A stretch of 64,000 nt of DNA from Nocardioides sp. SLBN-35 (GTDB lineage: Bacteria > Actinomycetota > Actinomycetes > Propionibacteriales > Nocardioidaceae), in assembly GCF_006715725.1 (NCBI RefSeq), contig NZ_VFNU01000001.1, forward strand, positions 1,860,001 through 1,924,000. Direction: 5' to 3'. Below the pieces are notes generated by a model that searched no databases, was not told the origin of the DNA, and worked only from the letters and a program-made list of their open reading frames with translations. Shown piece by piece: positions 53,185-61,337 of the stretch (position 1 is the first letter of the stretch; each line of letters starts with the position of its first letter). The position numbers and the translations under genes are program-made.

Positions 53185-54170
53185 CCCTCGTCGGCCGTGG
53201 TGCCGCGGGCAGCGGCCCCCTCGCGCTCGTCGCGGTGCCACACGACCTGCTGGGCGTAGGGCACCTTGATGCCCTCGTGGTCGAAGCGCGCCTTGATCCG
53301 CTGGCGCAGCGCCCGCGCCACTCCCCACTGCTCGAGCGGTGCGGTCTTGACCATCACCCGGATCGTGACCGAGTCGGGCTCCATCATCTCCACACCGGTG
53401 ACCTCGGGCTCCTCGATCACGACGTGGCTGTACTCGTCGTCGTCCCACAGGTCGTGGGCCACCTCGCGCAGGATCCGCTGCACCCGGGCCAGGTCCTCGT
53501 CGTACCCGACCCGGACGTCGACGACCGCGCGCGACCAGTTCTGGCTCTTGTTGCCGACCCGCAGGATCTCGCCGTTGGGGACGTACCAGACGGTGCCCTC
53601 GATGTCGCGCAACCGGGTCATCCGCAGCGTCACCGCCTCGACCGTGCCGTTGGCGTCGCCGACGTCGACGACGTCACCGACGCCGTACTGGTCCTCGATG
53701 AAGATGAAGATGCCGGCCAGGAAGTCCTTGACCAGCGACTGGGCGCCGAAGCCGAGCGCGATGCCGATGATGCCGGCGCTCGCGATGATCGGCGCGATGT
53801 CGACCCCGACCTCGCTGAGCACCATCGTGCCGACGATCGCCACGACGATGAACGTGATGATGCTCTTCAGGACGCCGGCCATGGTCGCCGCCCGCTGCTT
53901 GCGGCGGGCGGTCACGGCGCTCTCGACCCGCTCCGGGAGCACACCGCGCTCGGCGCGCCGCGCGATCCGGTCGACGACCCGGTGCAGGAGCCAGGCGATC
54001 ACCAGGCCGAGCAGGACCAGGCCGATGATCGCGAGCGGCTTGCCGATGAGGACGTCGGACCACTCGGCGAGGCGGCGGTTCCCGGTCACGTCCCAGGTCA
54101 GGTCGCAGACCGTCTCTCCGTCGGCGCAGGGGCTGGTCGGATCGGCGATGGACAGGGGGAGGGCGAGCAT
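53181..54170 (-). CDS. MscS-family mechanosensitive ion channel
   Basis: The 329-residue channel starts at ATG 54170; an in-frame GTG at 54215 would add 15 residues. Three membrane helices (about 45-65, 98-118 and 122-145) include the pore helix with GIIGIALGFGAQSLVKDFLAG. The beta domain has IEDQYGVGDVVDVGDANGTVEAVTLRMTRLRD and VPNGEI. It opens under membrane tension in osmotic downshock. The tail after about 300 is charged. Confidence 0.93.
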   Translation of the reverse strand: MLALPLSIADPTSPCADGETVCDLTWDVTGNRRLAEWSDVLIGKPLAIIGLVLLGLVIAWLLHRVVDRIARRAERGVLPERVESAVTARRKQRAATMAGVLKSIITFIVVAIVGTMVLSEVGVDIAPIIASAGIIGIALGFGAQSLVKDFLAGIFIFIEDQYGVGDVVDVGDANGTVEAVTLRMTRLRDIEGTVWYVPNGEILRVGNKSQNWSRAVVDVRVGYDEDLARVQRILREVAHDLWDDDEYSHVVIEEPEVTGVEMMEPDSVTIRVMVKTAPLEQWGVARALRQRIKARFDHEGIKVPYAQQVVWHRDEREGAAARGTTADEG

Positions 54171-54244
54171 CCGCCCAGTGTCCCAAAGCGACCTGAGCCC
54201 CCGTGCGGACACCACTACCGCACGGGGAAGCGGGAGCCGATAGC

Positions 54245-54634
54245 ATGCGGCTCGTGACCAGCACTGCCGTACGCCGCCTGCTCGCCGTGTGCTCCCTCGT
54301 CGGGGTGAGCGCCCTGCTCGTCGTCGCCGGAGCGGGCTCCGCGTCGGCCGACACCCCGGAGCCGCGTCCCGGCAACGGGGCGGCCGGCTGGCAGGCCAAG
54401 CCCGACATCGACGTGCTGCACGCCTGGCTCTACCTGGGCGGTGTCCCGCTGCTGGTCTTCGTCGTCATCACGCTGCTCTTCGTCGCCCCGGCCCTGGCCC
54501 GCGGCGAGGACCTCAGCCTCGACGCCCTGGAGCCCGAGAACCAGTGGCTCGGCGGCCCGCGCAAGGCGGCCGGCGAGCTCGCCGCTCCCGACTCCGACGA
54601 CTCCAAGGCCGGCGGCGCCGGCGGCAGCTGGTAG
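54245..54634 (+). CDS. Small membrane protein of unknown function
   Basis: The 129-residue protein has a signal-like first helix (about 10-33, ending SASADT) and a second membrane helix (about 60-82). The C-terminal tail is acidic and Gly-rich. I recognise no family beyond actinobacterial hypothetical proteins. It is divergent from mscS and 9 bp upstream of the DUF5130 gene, with which it likely forms an operon. Confidence 0.8.
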   Translation: MRLVTSTAVRRLLAVCSLVGVSALLVVAGAGSASADTPEPRPGNGAAGWQAKPDIDVLHAWLYLGGVPLLVFVVITLLFVAPALARGEDLSLDALEPENQWLGGPRKAAGELAAPDSDDSKAGGAGGSW

Positions 54635-54643
54635 TCCGCGACC

Positions 54644-55003
54644 ATGAGCACCACCGCCCTGACGGCGTCCCAGCGCGCTGCGCTCGACGTCACGATCCGC
54701 AACGCCGAGCAGCTGTGCCGTGCGGAGATCTCGGTCTTCGTCGGTGCCGCGAGCGGCGAGCCGCGCGACTTCGCGACCAGCCTGCACAACACCCTCGTGC
54801 TGCCCTCGCGCAGCATCCTGATCATGGTCGACCCCGACCGTCGCGTCGTCGAGGTCGTCACCGGCGGTCACGCCCGTGAGCGGTTCACCGACGACGAGTC
54901 GGCGCAGGTCGTGGCCGCGATGACCGCGACCTTCGCGACCGGCGACCTCGCCGGTGGCCTCACCCGCGGCATCGAGCTGCTGGGCGAGCTGGCCAAGGAC
55001 TGA
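54644..55003 (+). CDS. DUF5130 (TPM-like) family protein
   Basis: The 119-residue soluble protein has AALDVTIRNAEQLCRAEISVFVG and SRSILIMVDPDRRVVEVVTGGHARERFTDDES, a pattern of the DUF5130 family with TPM-domain character. The function is unknown. The stop codon (55001-55003) lies inside the first unit of the following palindromic array. Confidence 0.82.
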   Translation: MSTTALTASQRAALDVTIRNAEQLCRAEISVFVGAASGEPRDFATSLHNTLVLPSRSILIMVDPDRRVVEVVTGGHARERFTDDESAQVVAAMTATFATGDLAGGLTRGIELLGELAKD

Positions 55004-55094
55004 CTCGGCCCGAAGTGGCCCCGGAATTGCGCTGACCCGGCAGAACTTTCTGCCGGGTCAGCGCGTCTTGCGAGCCAGTTCGAGCCGGGTCGGC
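54999..55094. repeat. Three-unit 32-bp palindromic array between convergent genes
   Basis: Units are 54999-55030, 55031-55062 and 55063-55094. The middle unit is self-palindromic (arm GCTGACCCGGCAGAA); with flanks its stem reaches 17 bp (55029-55064). The outer units face each other and carry the CGGCCCGAAGT and inverted CCGGGTCGGC motifs of the array at 48145. It starts within the DUF5130 stop and ends 1 bp before the pepN stop. Confidence 0.85.
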
Positions 55095-55095
55095 G

Positions 55096-57669
55096 TCAGG
55101 CCCGGGCGTCGCGGGCCTGGGCGGCGATCGCCCGGGCGACGTCGGCGCGACCCTCGCGGACGTACCGGATCGCACCCGGGTTGACCGACTCGGCGTTCGC
55201 GGCCAGCCAGGCGTCGACGGTGGCGAGCGTGGCCGGGGTGGCGATCAGGCGCGGGAAGATGTGCTCCAGCGCGACCGAGGCCTTGTGGCTGCCGAGCCGC
55301 TCCCAGGTGCCGGCGACCTCGGCGAGGTAGCGCTCGACGTACGGCGCGAGCACGGCCTCCTGGCCGGCCTGCCAGAACGCGAGGACCACGCTGCGCTGGG
55401 TCTCGTTGGGCACCGACGGGTCGAGCAGTGCCTGGGTCCAGGCCCGCTCCTTGGCCTCGGCCGTGCCCTGCGCGGCGCGCGCGGCGGCGGACTTCTCCTG
55501 GCCGGAGATGGTGTTGTCGTCGGCCAGCTCGGCGTCGATGCGGGCGTCGTCGGCGCGGCCGACCCGGGCCAGCGCGGTGAGCAGTGCCCAGCGCAGGTCC
55601 TGGTCGACGGCGAGACCGTCGAAGGTGAGGGAGCCGTCGAGGATCGCCTCCACCTCGGCGACCGCCCCCTCGCTGGCCGCGGCGGCCGCGTAGCAGCGCG
55701 CGAAGGTCAGCTGGTGGTCGGTGCCGGGCTCGGCCGCGGCGAGCAGGCCGCGCAGGCCCTGCTCCCAGCGCGCCGCGAGGTCGGTACGACGAGCCGGGTC
55801 GCTGTAGAGCGTGACCGCCTGGGCGGCGTACACGGGGATCCGGCTGACGCCCCAGGCGTCGGTCTCCTGGCCGATGTTGCCGAGGACGAGCTCGACGAAG
55901 TCGGTCGCGGACAGCTCGGCGTCGCGGGTCATGTCCCAGGCGGCGCTCCAGATCAGCGCGCGGGCCAGCGAGTCGTCGAGGTCGGACAGGCGGGCGATGG
56001 CGGTGGCCCGCGAGCGCTCGTCGAGGCGGATCTTGGCGAACGCCAGGTCCTGGTCGTTGAGCAGCAGCAGCTCGGGCTGCGCCTTGCCGACCAGCTCGGC
56101 GAGCTCGGTGCGGGCGCCGTCGACGTCGACCTCGACGTAGTCGGTGCGCACCAGCCGGCCCTCGGGCGAGGAGTTGTAGAACCCGATGCCGACCCGGTGC
56201 CGGCGCAGCGTCGGGTGGTCGGCCGGCGCGGTCTGGTTGATCGCGAACGAGGCGTAGCTGCCGTCGGCGGCCAGCTCGAACGCGGGGGAGAGGGTGTTGG
56301 TGCCGGCGGTCTGCAGCCACTCCTGGGCCCAGCCGGTCAGCTCGCGGCCCGACGCCTTCTCGAGGGCGGTCAGCAGGTCGGAGAACTCCGTGTTGCCGAA
56401 CGCGTGGTCGTGGAAGTACTGCTTGAGACCGGCCAGGAAGGGGTCCAGGCCCACCCAGGCGACGAGCTGCTTGAGCACCGAGGCGCCCTTGGCGTAGGTG
56501 ATCATGTCGAAGTTGACCTCGACCGCGTGCAGGTCGACGTTGTCGGCCGCGATCGGGTGCGTCGAGGGCAGCGAGTCGGCGCGGTAGCCGGTCTGCTTGC
56601 GGGCGTTGGTGAAGCCGGTCCAGGCGTCGTCGTACGACGTCGCGAGGGCCTCGGCGTGGTAGCAGGCCCACTCGGCGAACGACTCGTTGAGCCACAGGTC
56701 GTCCCACCACTTCATGGTCACGAGGTCGCCGAACCACATGTGCGCCATCTCGTGCAGGATCACCGAGGCGCGGAACTCGTAGAACGAGCGCGGCTGGCGC
56801 GAGCGAGGGAGGTACTCGTCGCGCAGGGTCACGCACCCGGCGTTCTCCATCGCGCCCATGTTGTACTCCGGCACGTAGAGCTGGTCGTACTTGCCGAACG
56901 GGTACGGGTAGCCGAAGGCCTCCTCGAAGAACGCGAAGCCCTGCTTGGTCAGGGTGACGATCTCCTCGCGGTCACGCTCGAGGTAGTCCTTGAGCGACTG
57001 ACGGCAGTAGTGGCCGAGCGGGATGGTGCCGCGGGCGCCCTCGTAGACGTCCTGCACCTCGTAGTAGTCGCCGGCCACGATCGCGGTGATGTACGTCGAC
57101 ATCGGCTTGGTCGCCGGAAAGCGCCAGATCGCGACACCGTCGGAGACCGGGGACGGCTCCGGGGTCGGGGCGTTGGAGACGACCTTCCAGTGCGCCGGAG
57201 CGGTCACGTTGAACGTGAACGGTGCCTTGAGGTCGGGCTGCTCGAAGGTCGTGTACACGCGGCGCGCGTCGGGGACCTCGAACTGCGAGTAGAGGTAGAC
57301 CCTGCCGTCGGCCGGGTCCACGAAGTGGTGGAGGCCCTCGCCGGTGTGGGAGTAGGTGCAGTCGGCCTTGACGACGAGCACGTTCTCGGCCTGCAGGTCG
57401 GGCAGCGCGATCCGGCTGTCGACGTACGCCGTGGCGGGGTCGAGCGGTGCGCCGTTGAGGGTGATCTCGTGGATGGTCGCGTCGACCAGGTCGGCGAAGG
57501 TGGCCGATCCGGGCTGGCGACAGGTGAAGGTCAGCGTGGTCGTCGACCCGAAGGTCTCCACGCCCTCCTCGGTCGCGCCGGAGAGGTCGAGGTCGATCAC
57601 ATAGGACGTCACGTCGACGAGGGCGGCGCGGGTAGCCGCCTCGTCGCGGGTGAGGTTGGTGCCGGGCAT
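55096..57669 (-). CDS. pepN: Aminopeptidase N
   Basis: The 857-residue M1 metallopeptidase has the substrate motif GAMEN, zinc motif HEMAH (306-310) followed by the third ligand in NESFAEW, and a long C-terminal ERAP-like helical domain. I chose ATG 57669 (MPGTNLTRDEA), with AAGGATGG 5-8 bp upstream; ATG 57678 is three codons earlier. It removes N-terminal residues from peptides in the cytosol. It converges with the DUF5130 gene and diverges from the CHAP gene. Confidence 0.96.
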   Translation of the reverse strand: MPGTNLTRDEAATRAALVDVTSYVIDLDLSGATEEGVETFGSTTTLTFTCRQPGSATFADLVDATIHEITLNGAPLDPATAYVDSRIALPDLQAENVLVVKADCTYSHTGEGLHHFVDPADGRVYLYSQFEVPDARRVYTTFEQPDLKAPFTFNVTAPAHWKVVSNAPTPEPSPVSDGVAIWRFPATKPMSTYITAIVAGDYYEVQDVYEGARGTIPLGHYCRQSLKDYLERDREEIVTLTKQGFAFFEEAFGYPYPFGKYDQLYVPEYNMGAMENAGCVTLRDEYLPRSRQPRSFYEFRASVILHEMAHMWFGDLVTMKWWDDLWLNESFAEWACYHAEALATSYDDAWTGFTNARKQTGYRADSLPSTHPIAADNVDLHAVEVNFDMITYAKGASVLKQLVAWVGLDPFLAGLKQYFHDHAFGNTEFSDLLTALEKASGRELTGWAQEWLQTAGTNTLSPAFELAADGSYASFAINQTAPADHPTLRRHRVGIGFYNSSPEGRLVRTDYVEVDVDGARTELAELVGKAQPELLLLNDQDLAFAKIRLDERSRATAIARLSDLDDSLARALIWSAAWDMTRDAELSATDFVELVLGNIGQETDAWGVSRIPVYAAQAVTLYSDPARRTDLAARWEQGLRGLLAAAEPGTDHQLTFARCYAAAAASEGAVAEVEAILDGSLTFDGLAVDQDLRWALLTALARVGRADDARIDAELADDNTISGQEKSAAARAAQGTAEAKERAWTQALLDPSVPNETQRSVVLAFWQAGQEAVLAPYVERYLAEVAGTWERLGSHKASVALEHIFPRLIATPATLATVDAWLAANAESVNPGAIRYVREGRADVARAIAAQARDARA

Positions 57670-57819
57670 GGCAGCCATCCTTGCACCCGGGTGAAGTTGT
57701 CGGACAATCGGAGTGAGGGGCGCGAACTACAACGCTGTAACTCGGGAAAGTCAACGCGACACGCCAGTGAATGGAGAGATTTTCGAGGTTTTTGTTGCGT
57801 TCTGGTGCTGTTGTGCCCG

Positions 57820-59247
57820 ATGGTGTTCGGCATGCGCACACCAGGCCGGGCCGCGCGCTGGGGGACCACCACTGCCGCCAGCGCGATGTTGGCGTCGTAC
57901 CTCGTCCTCGCCGGACCGTCGTCCGGCCCCCTGCAGCCGCCACTGCTCCCATCGGCAGGCACCACCTACCTCTGCAGCGGTTACGCCGACTGCGTCCGCG
58001 CCGGCTACTCCGACTCGGGGTACGGCGCCGCGAACGGCACGATGTACTGGCGGATGTACGCCGGCCACAACTGCACGAACTACGCCGCCTACCGGATGAT
58101 CCAGGCCGGCATGCCGAACGTGCGGCCCTGGACGGGCGAGGGCAATGCCAGCCAGTGGGGACTGTCCATGGCCTCCATCACCGACCAGACGCCCAATGTC
58201 GGCGCCATCGCCTGGTGGGGCAAGTACTCCAACGGAGCCGGCTCCGCCGGCCACGTCGCGTACGTCGAGCGTGTGGTTTCGGCCGACGAGATCATCGTGT
58301 CCGAGGACGCGTGGGGCGGGACCTTCCACTGGCGCTCGATCACCCGGACGAGCGGGCGGTGGCCGACCGGGTTCATCCACTTCGTCGACCGGCCCGCCCC
58401 GACGCCGACGCCGACCCCCACGCCGACGCCGACCGGGAACGTCTTCACGCAGACCGCGACCCCGGTCGTGGCCGCCCCGCTCGTCGTCAACACCACGGTG
58501 AGCGCGACCGCCGGCGGCTGGTCCCCGACGCCGGCGGAGAACCGCTGGCGCTGGTTCGCCGACGGCGTGCGGATCGGCGACATCGTCACGCCCGACCTCG
58601 CGCTGACCCCCGACCTGGTCGGCAAGACGCTGAGCATGCGGGTGGTCGCGAAGTCGGACGGGTTCACGACCTACGTCTCGCCCTTCTACACGCTCGGCCC
58701 GGTCCTCGCCGGGATCGTCCACGCGACCGCGCCGGCCACCCTGAGCGGCACGCCCGCGCTCGGCCAGGTGCTGACGGCGGCGCCCGGGACCTACGACCAG
58801 CCGGACGCGGCGCCGGCGTACCAGTGGCTGCGCAACGGGGTCGCCATCCCCGGCGCCACCGCGGCGACGTACCAGCTCGCGGCGGAGGACGTCGGCTCGA
58901 GCGTCAGCGTCGAGGTGAGCGGCACCAAGGCGCAGTACGCGCCGGCGGTCGAGACCCTCACCGCATCCGGGCCCGTGACCAGTCCGGCCAATGTCATCCT
59001 CAAGACCAAGTCGAAGCACGGGCGCGCGATCGTCCGGGTGCGCGTGACCGCAGCGGGGAAGCTGCCGGTCACGGGCAAGGTGCTGGTCCGGATCGGCTCC
59101 TGGAAGCGCGAGGTCAGGCTGAGCGACGGCATCGTGAAGGTCAAGGTGCCGATGGCGCGCGGGACGAAGAAGGTGCGGGTCCGCTACCTCGGCTCGGCAG
59201 CCGTACCGGCGGCGCCGAAGGTGGTCGGGACCGTCCAGGTGCGCTGA
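57820..59247 (+). CDS. Secreted CHAP-domain cell-wall hydrolase with Ig-like repeats
   Basis: The 475-residue protein starts at ATG 57820 or 57832. After a signal-like helix (about 14-32) the CHAP domain (about 48-195) has catalytic Cys85 in GHNCTNYAA and His145 in SAGHVAYVE. A Pro-Thr linker leads to two Ig-like repeats (about 205-390) of the same YQWLRNG...PGAT family as the giant protein at 1-5972, and a basic beta-domain end. CHAP enzymes cut peptidoglycan amide bonds. The 150-bp gap upstream is less GC-rich and contains TTGTCGGACAA (57697-57707); I see no known riboswitch there. Confidence 0.87.
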   Translation: MVFGMRTPGRAARWGTTTAASAMLASYLVLAGPSSGPLQPPLLPSAGTTYLCSGYADCVRAGYSDSGYGAANGTMYWRMYAGHNCTNYAAYRMIQAGMPNVRPWTGEGNASQWGLSMASITDQTPNVGAIAWWGKYSNGAGSAGHVAYVERVVSADEIIVSEDAWGGTFHWRSITRTSGRWPTGFIHFVDRPAPTPTPTPTPTPTGNVFTQTATPVVAAPLVVNTTVSATAGGWSPTPAENRWRWFADGVRIGDIVTPDLALTPDLVGKTLSMRVVAKSDGFTTYVSPFYTLGPVLAGIVHATAPATLSGTPALGQVLTAAPGTYDQPDAAPAYQWLRNGVAIPGATAATYQLAAEDVGSSVSVEVSGTKAQYAPAVETLTASGPVTSPANVILKTKSKHGRAIVRVRVTAAGKLPVTGKVLVRIGSWKREVRLSDGIVKVKVPMARGTKKVRVRYLGSAAVPAAPKVVGTVQVR

Positions 59248-59297
59248 GCCCTGTGCCGGCCGGGGAATGTCGGCGGCGGCGCGTAGGTTGGTGAAGC

Positions 59298-59933
59298 ATG
59301 GCCGAGAACTCCACCCCCCACGTCGCCGACTTCTGGTTCGACCCGCTGTGCCCGTTCGCCTGGATCTCCTCGCGCTGGATCCTCGAGGTCGAGCAGGTCC
59401 GTGACATCGAGGTCCGCTGGCACGTCATGAGCCTCGCCTACCTCAACCAGGACCGGGACATCCCCGACGACTACCGCGAGATGCTGGCACCGGCGTGGGG
59501 GCCGGTGCGGGTGCTGATCGCCGCCCAGGAGCAGTACGGCGACAAGGTGCTCCGTCCTCTCTACGACGCCTTCGGGCAGCGGATCCACCTCGAGGGCCGC
59601 AAGCTGCACGAGCAGCCCGACGGCGGCCTCGCGCTGATCGCCGAGGTGCTCGACGAGGTCGGCCTCGACGCCGGCCTGGTCGAGGCGGCCACGGACGCGT
59701 CGTACGACGCCAAGGTGGCGGCCTCGCACCACGAGGGCATGGACGCGGTCGGCGACGACGTCGGCACGCCCACCATCCACATCGACGGCGCCGCCTTCTT
59801 CGGACCGGTGCTCTCGAGGATCCCGCGCGGCGACGACGCCGGGCGGCTGTGGGACGGCTGCGTGGCCGTCGCGTCGTTCCCCTACTTCTACGAGCTCAAG
59901 CGGACCCGCACGGGAGACCTCGACTTCTCCTGA
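59298..59933 (+). CDS. DsbA-family (Rv2466c-like) oxidoreductase with CPFA active site
   Basis: The 211-residue protein has the thioredoxin fold with helical insert of the mycothiol-dependent reductase group. The active-site region reads FWFDPLCPFAWISSRWILEVE. In Rv2466c this is CPWC; here the second Cys is Ala, leaving one redox Cys at about 18. The cis-Pro is in VGTPTIHIDG. A single-Cys, mycothiol-coupled mechanism is possible. It is monocistronic as far as can be seen, 50 bp after the CHAP gene. Confidence 0.88.
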   Translation: MAENSTPHVADFWFDPLCPFAWISSRWILEVEQVRDIEVRWHVMSLAYLNQDRDIPDDYREMLAPAWGPVRVLIAAQEQYGDKVLRPLYDAFGQRIHLEGRKLHEQPDGGLALIAEVLDEVGLDAGLVEAATDASYDAKVAASHHEGMDAVGDDVGTPTIHIDGAAFFGPVLSRIPRGDDAGRLWDGCVAVASFPYFYELKRTRTGDLDFS

Positions 59934-59994
59934 TCGGCGACACGCGGCGGCGGCGCTTCCGGGCGCCGGGGTCGATGACGCATGCTCGGGAGTC

Positions 59995-61140
59995 ATGACG
60001 TTCTCGGACCCGTCCCTGCGCCGCCGCGACCTCGCCACGCTCGGGGCCGCGGCCGCGGTGCTGCCGCTGGTCGGGTTGAGCGCGGCCCCGGCCGCGGCGC
60101 GCCCCGACGGCCGGCTGCGGCTGCGTCCCGACGAGGGCGGGGTGGGGAGAGCGCTCGACGTCGCGCTCACCCCGGACCCGCAGGTCGCGGCGCGCGGCGC
60201 CGTGCTCCGGACGGCGGAGCAGCGCACCGACCGCTTCGCCCTGCTCGGCGTCACGTGGGCGGCGGGGTCCGGCCAGGTCCGGGTCCGGGTGCGTGGGGCC
60301 GACGGCTCGTGGAGCCCGTGGCGCGGGGTGCCCGCGCTGCGCGACCTCCCCGACCGCGGTACGACCGAGGCCCGGTCCGCCCCGGCCGGCACCGAGCCGC
60401 TGTGGGTCGGCGACAGCGACGGCGTCCAGGTCGAGGTGACCGGCGCCGTCGAGCGCCCGGTGCTCACCCTGGTCGACCCCGGTGACCACCCGAACGACCC
60501 GGTCGACGCGCGCCCGAAGCGGCACCGCTCGCTGCGTCCTCGCATCCGCAGCCGCCGCTCCTGGGGAGCCAAGGAGCGGTGGGCCACCGGCAAGCCGAAG
60601 CGGGTCAAGACCGTCGAGCAGGTCCACGTGCACCACACGGCGACCGGCAACGACTACCGCAAGCGCGACGTGCCCCGGATCCTGCGCGCGATCTACCGCT
60701 ACCACACGAAGACGCTGGGCTGGTCCGACGTGGGCTACAACTACTTCGTCGACCGGTTCGGCCGGATCTGGGCCGGCCGCCGCGGCGCCGACGGCGACCG
60801 CGACACCCGCGGCGCCCACACGCTCGGCTTCAACCACACCTCGGTCGGGATCGCCGTCCTCGGCAGCTACCAGGAGGCCGCGCCCACGCCGAAGGTGCTC
60901 GTCGGCGTCGCGAAGATCGCCGCCTGGAAGCTGAGGAAGTACCACCGCGACCCGCTGGCGACCACGCCGGTGCTCTCGCACGGCAGCGACCTCTACCCCA
61001 AGGGCACGGTCGTCACGCTGCCCGTCATCGACGGCCACCGCGACACCAACGACACCGAGTGCCCGGGTCAGTACCTCTACGCCGCGCTCCCCGACATCCG
61101 GCTGCGGACCGCCCGACGGATCAAGCGGTCTCGCCGGTAG
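59995..61140 (+). CDS. Peptidoglycan recognition / N-acetylmuramoyl-L-alanine amidase, exported
   Basis: The 381-residue protein has a twin-arginine-type signal ([11 protein letters not shown], hydrophobic region, APAAARPD). A beta-rich N-terminal domain (about 45-160) precedes a PGRP amidase_2 domain (about 180-365). Zinc ligands are seen in [20 protein letters not shown] and the C-terminal [13 protein letters not shown], so the enzyme should be active. It cleaves the lactyl-amide bond of peptidoglycan. The TAG stop is part of the left arm of the next repeat element. Confidence 0.92.
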   Translation: MTFSDPSLRRRDLATLGAAAAVLPLVGLSAAPAAARPDGRLRLRPDEGGVGRALDVALTPDPQVAARGAVLRTAEQRTDRFALLGVTWAAGSGQVRVRVRGADGSWSPWRGVPALRDLPDRGTTEARSAPAGTEPLWVGDSDGVQVEVTGAVERPVLTLVDPGDHPNDPVDARPKRHRSLRPRIRSRRSWGAKERWATGKPKRVKTVEQVHVHHTATGNDYRKRDVPRILRAIYRYHTKTLGWSDVGYNYFVDRFGRIWAGRRGADGDRDTRGAHTLGFNHTSVGIAVLGSYQEAAPTPKVLVGVAKIAAWKLRKYHRDPLATTPVLSHGSDLYPKGTVVTLPVIDGHRDTNDTECPGQYLYAALPDIRLRTARRIKRSRR

Positions 61141-61281
61141 GTGCCGGCTGCTGCGCGACGCGACACACGGGCGCTGGCGGCGTTGGCGTCGCTCGATGGG
61201 CGGTCAGGCACGACTTCGCTCCGCCGCCTTGCCATCACCCGCGTCTCGCGCCGCTCGCGACGCCGTCACCCACCGGCGAGA
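61129..61281 (-). repeat. Structured intergenic element, copy 2 (candidate RNA)
   Basis: The core matches the copy at 32467-32627 when read on the minus strand: GCGAGCGGCGC at 61258, TGGCAAGGCG at 61234 and CAACGCCGCCAG at 61185, with the same spacing. Outer arms 61129-61143 and 61267-61281 pair at 14 of 15 positions. The exception is a G-U on the minus strand. The arm sequence differs from copy 1. Confidence 0.7.
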
Positions 61282-61337
61282 TCGCTTGGGTCGCGCCGCT
61301 GACAGCAGCCGGAGCGGACGACCCTAGGATTCAGGGC

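Noticed and set aside
57679..57819. Cyclic-di-AMP (ydaO) riboswitch before the CHAP gene
   Set aside because: Actinobacterial wall hydrolases often have one, but the conserved blocks of ydaO are absent from this short gap.
61282..61337. T-box or other leader for metG
   Set aside because: The gap between the repeat element and the start is 56 bp and has no specifier or antiterminator pattern.
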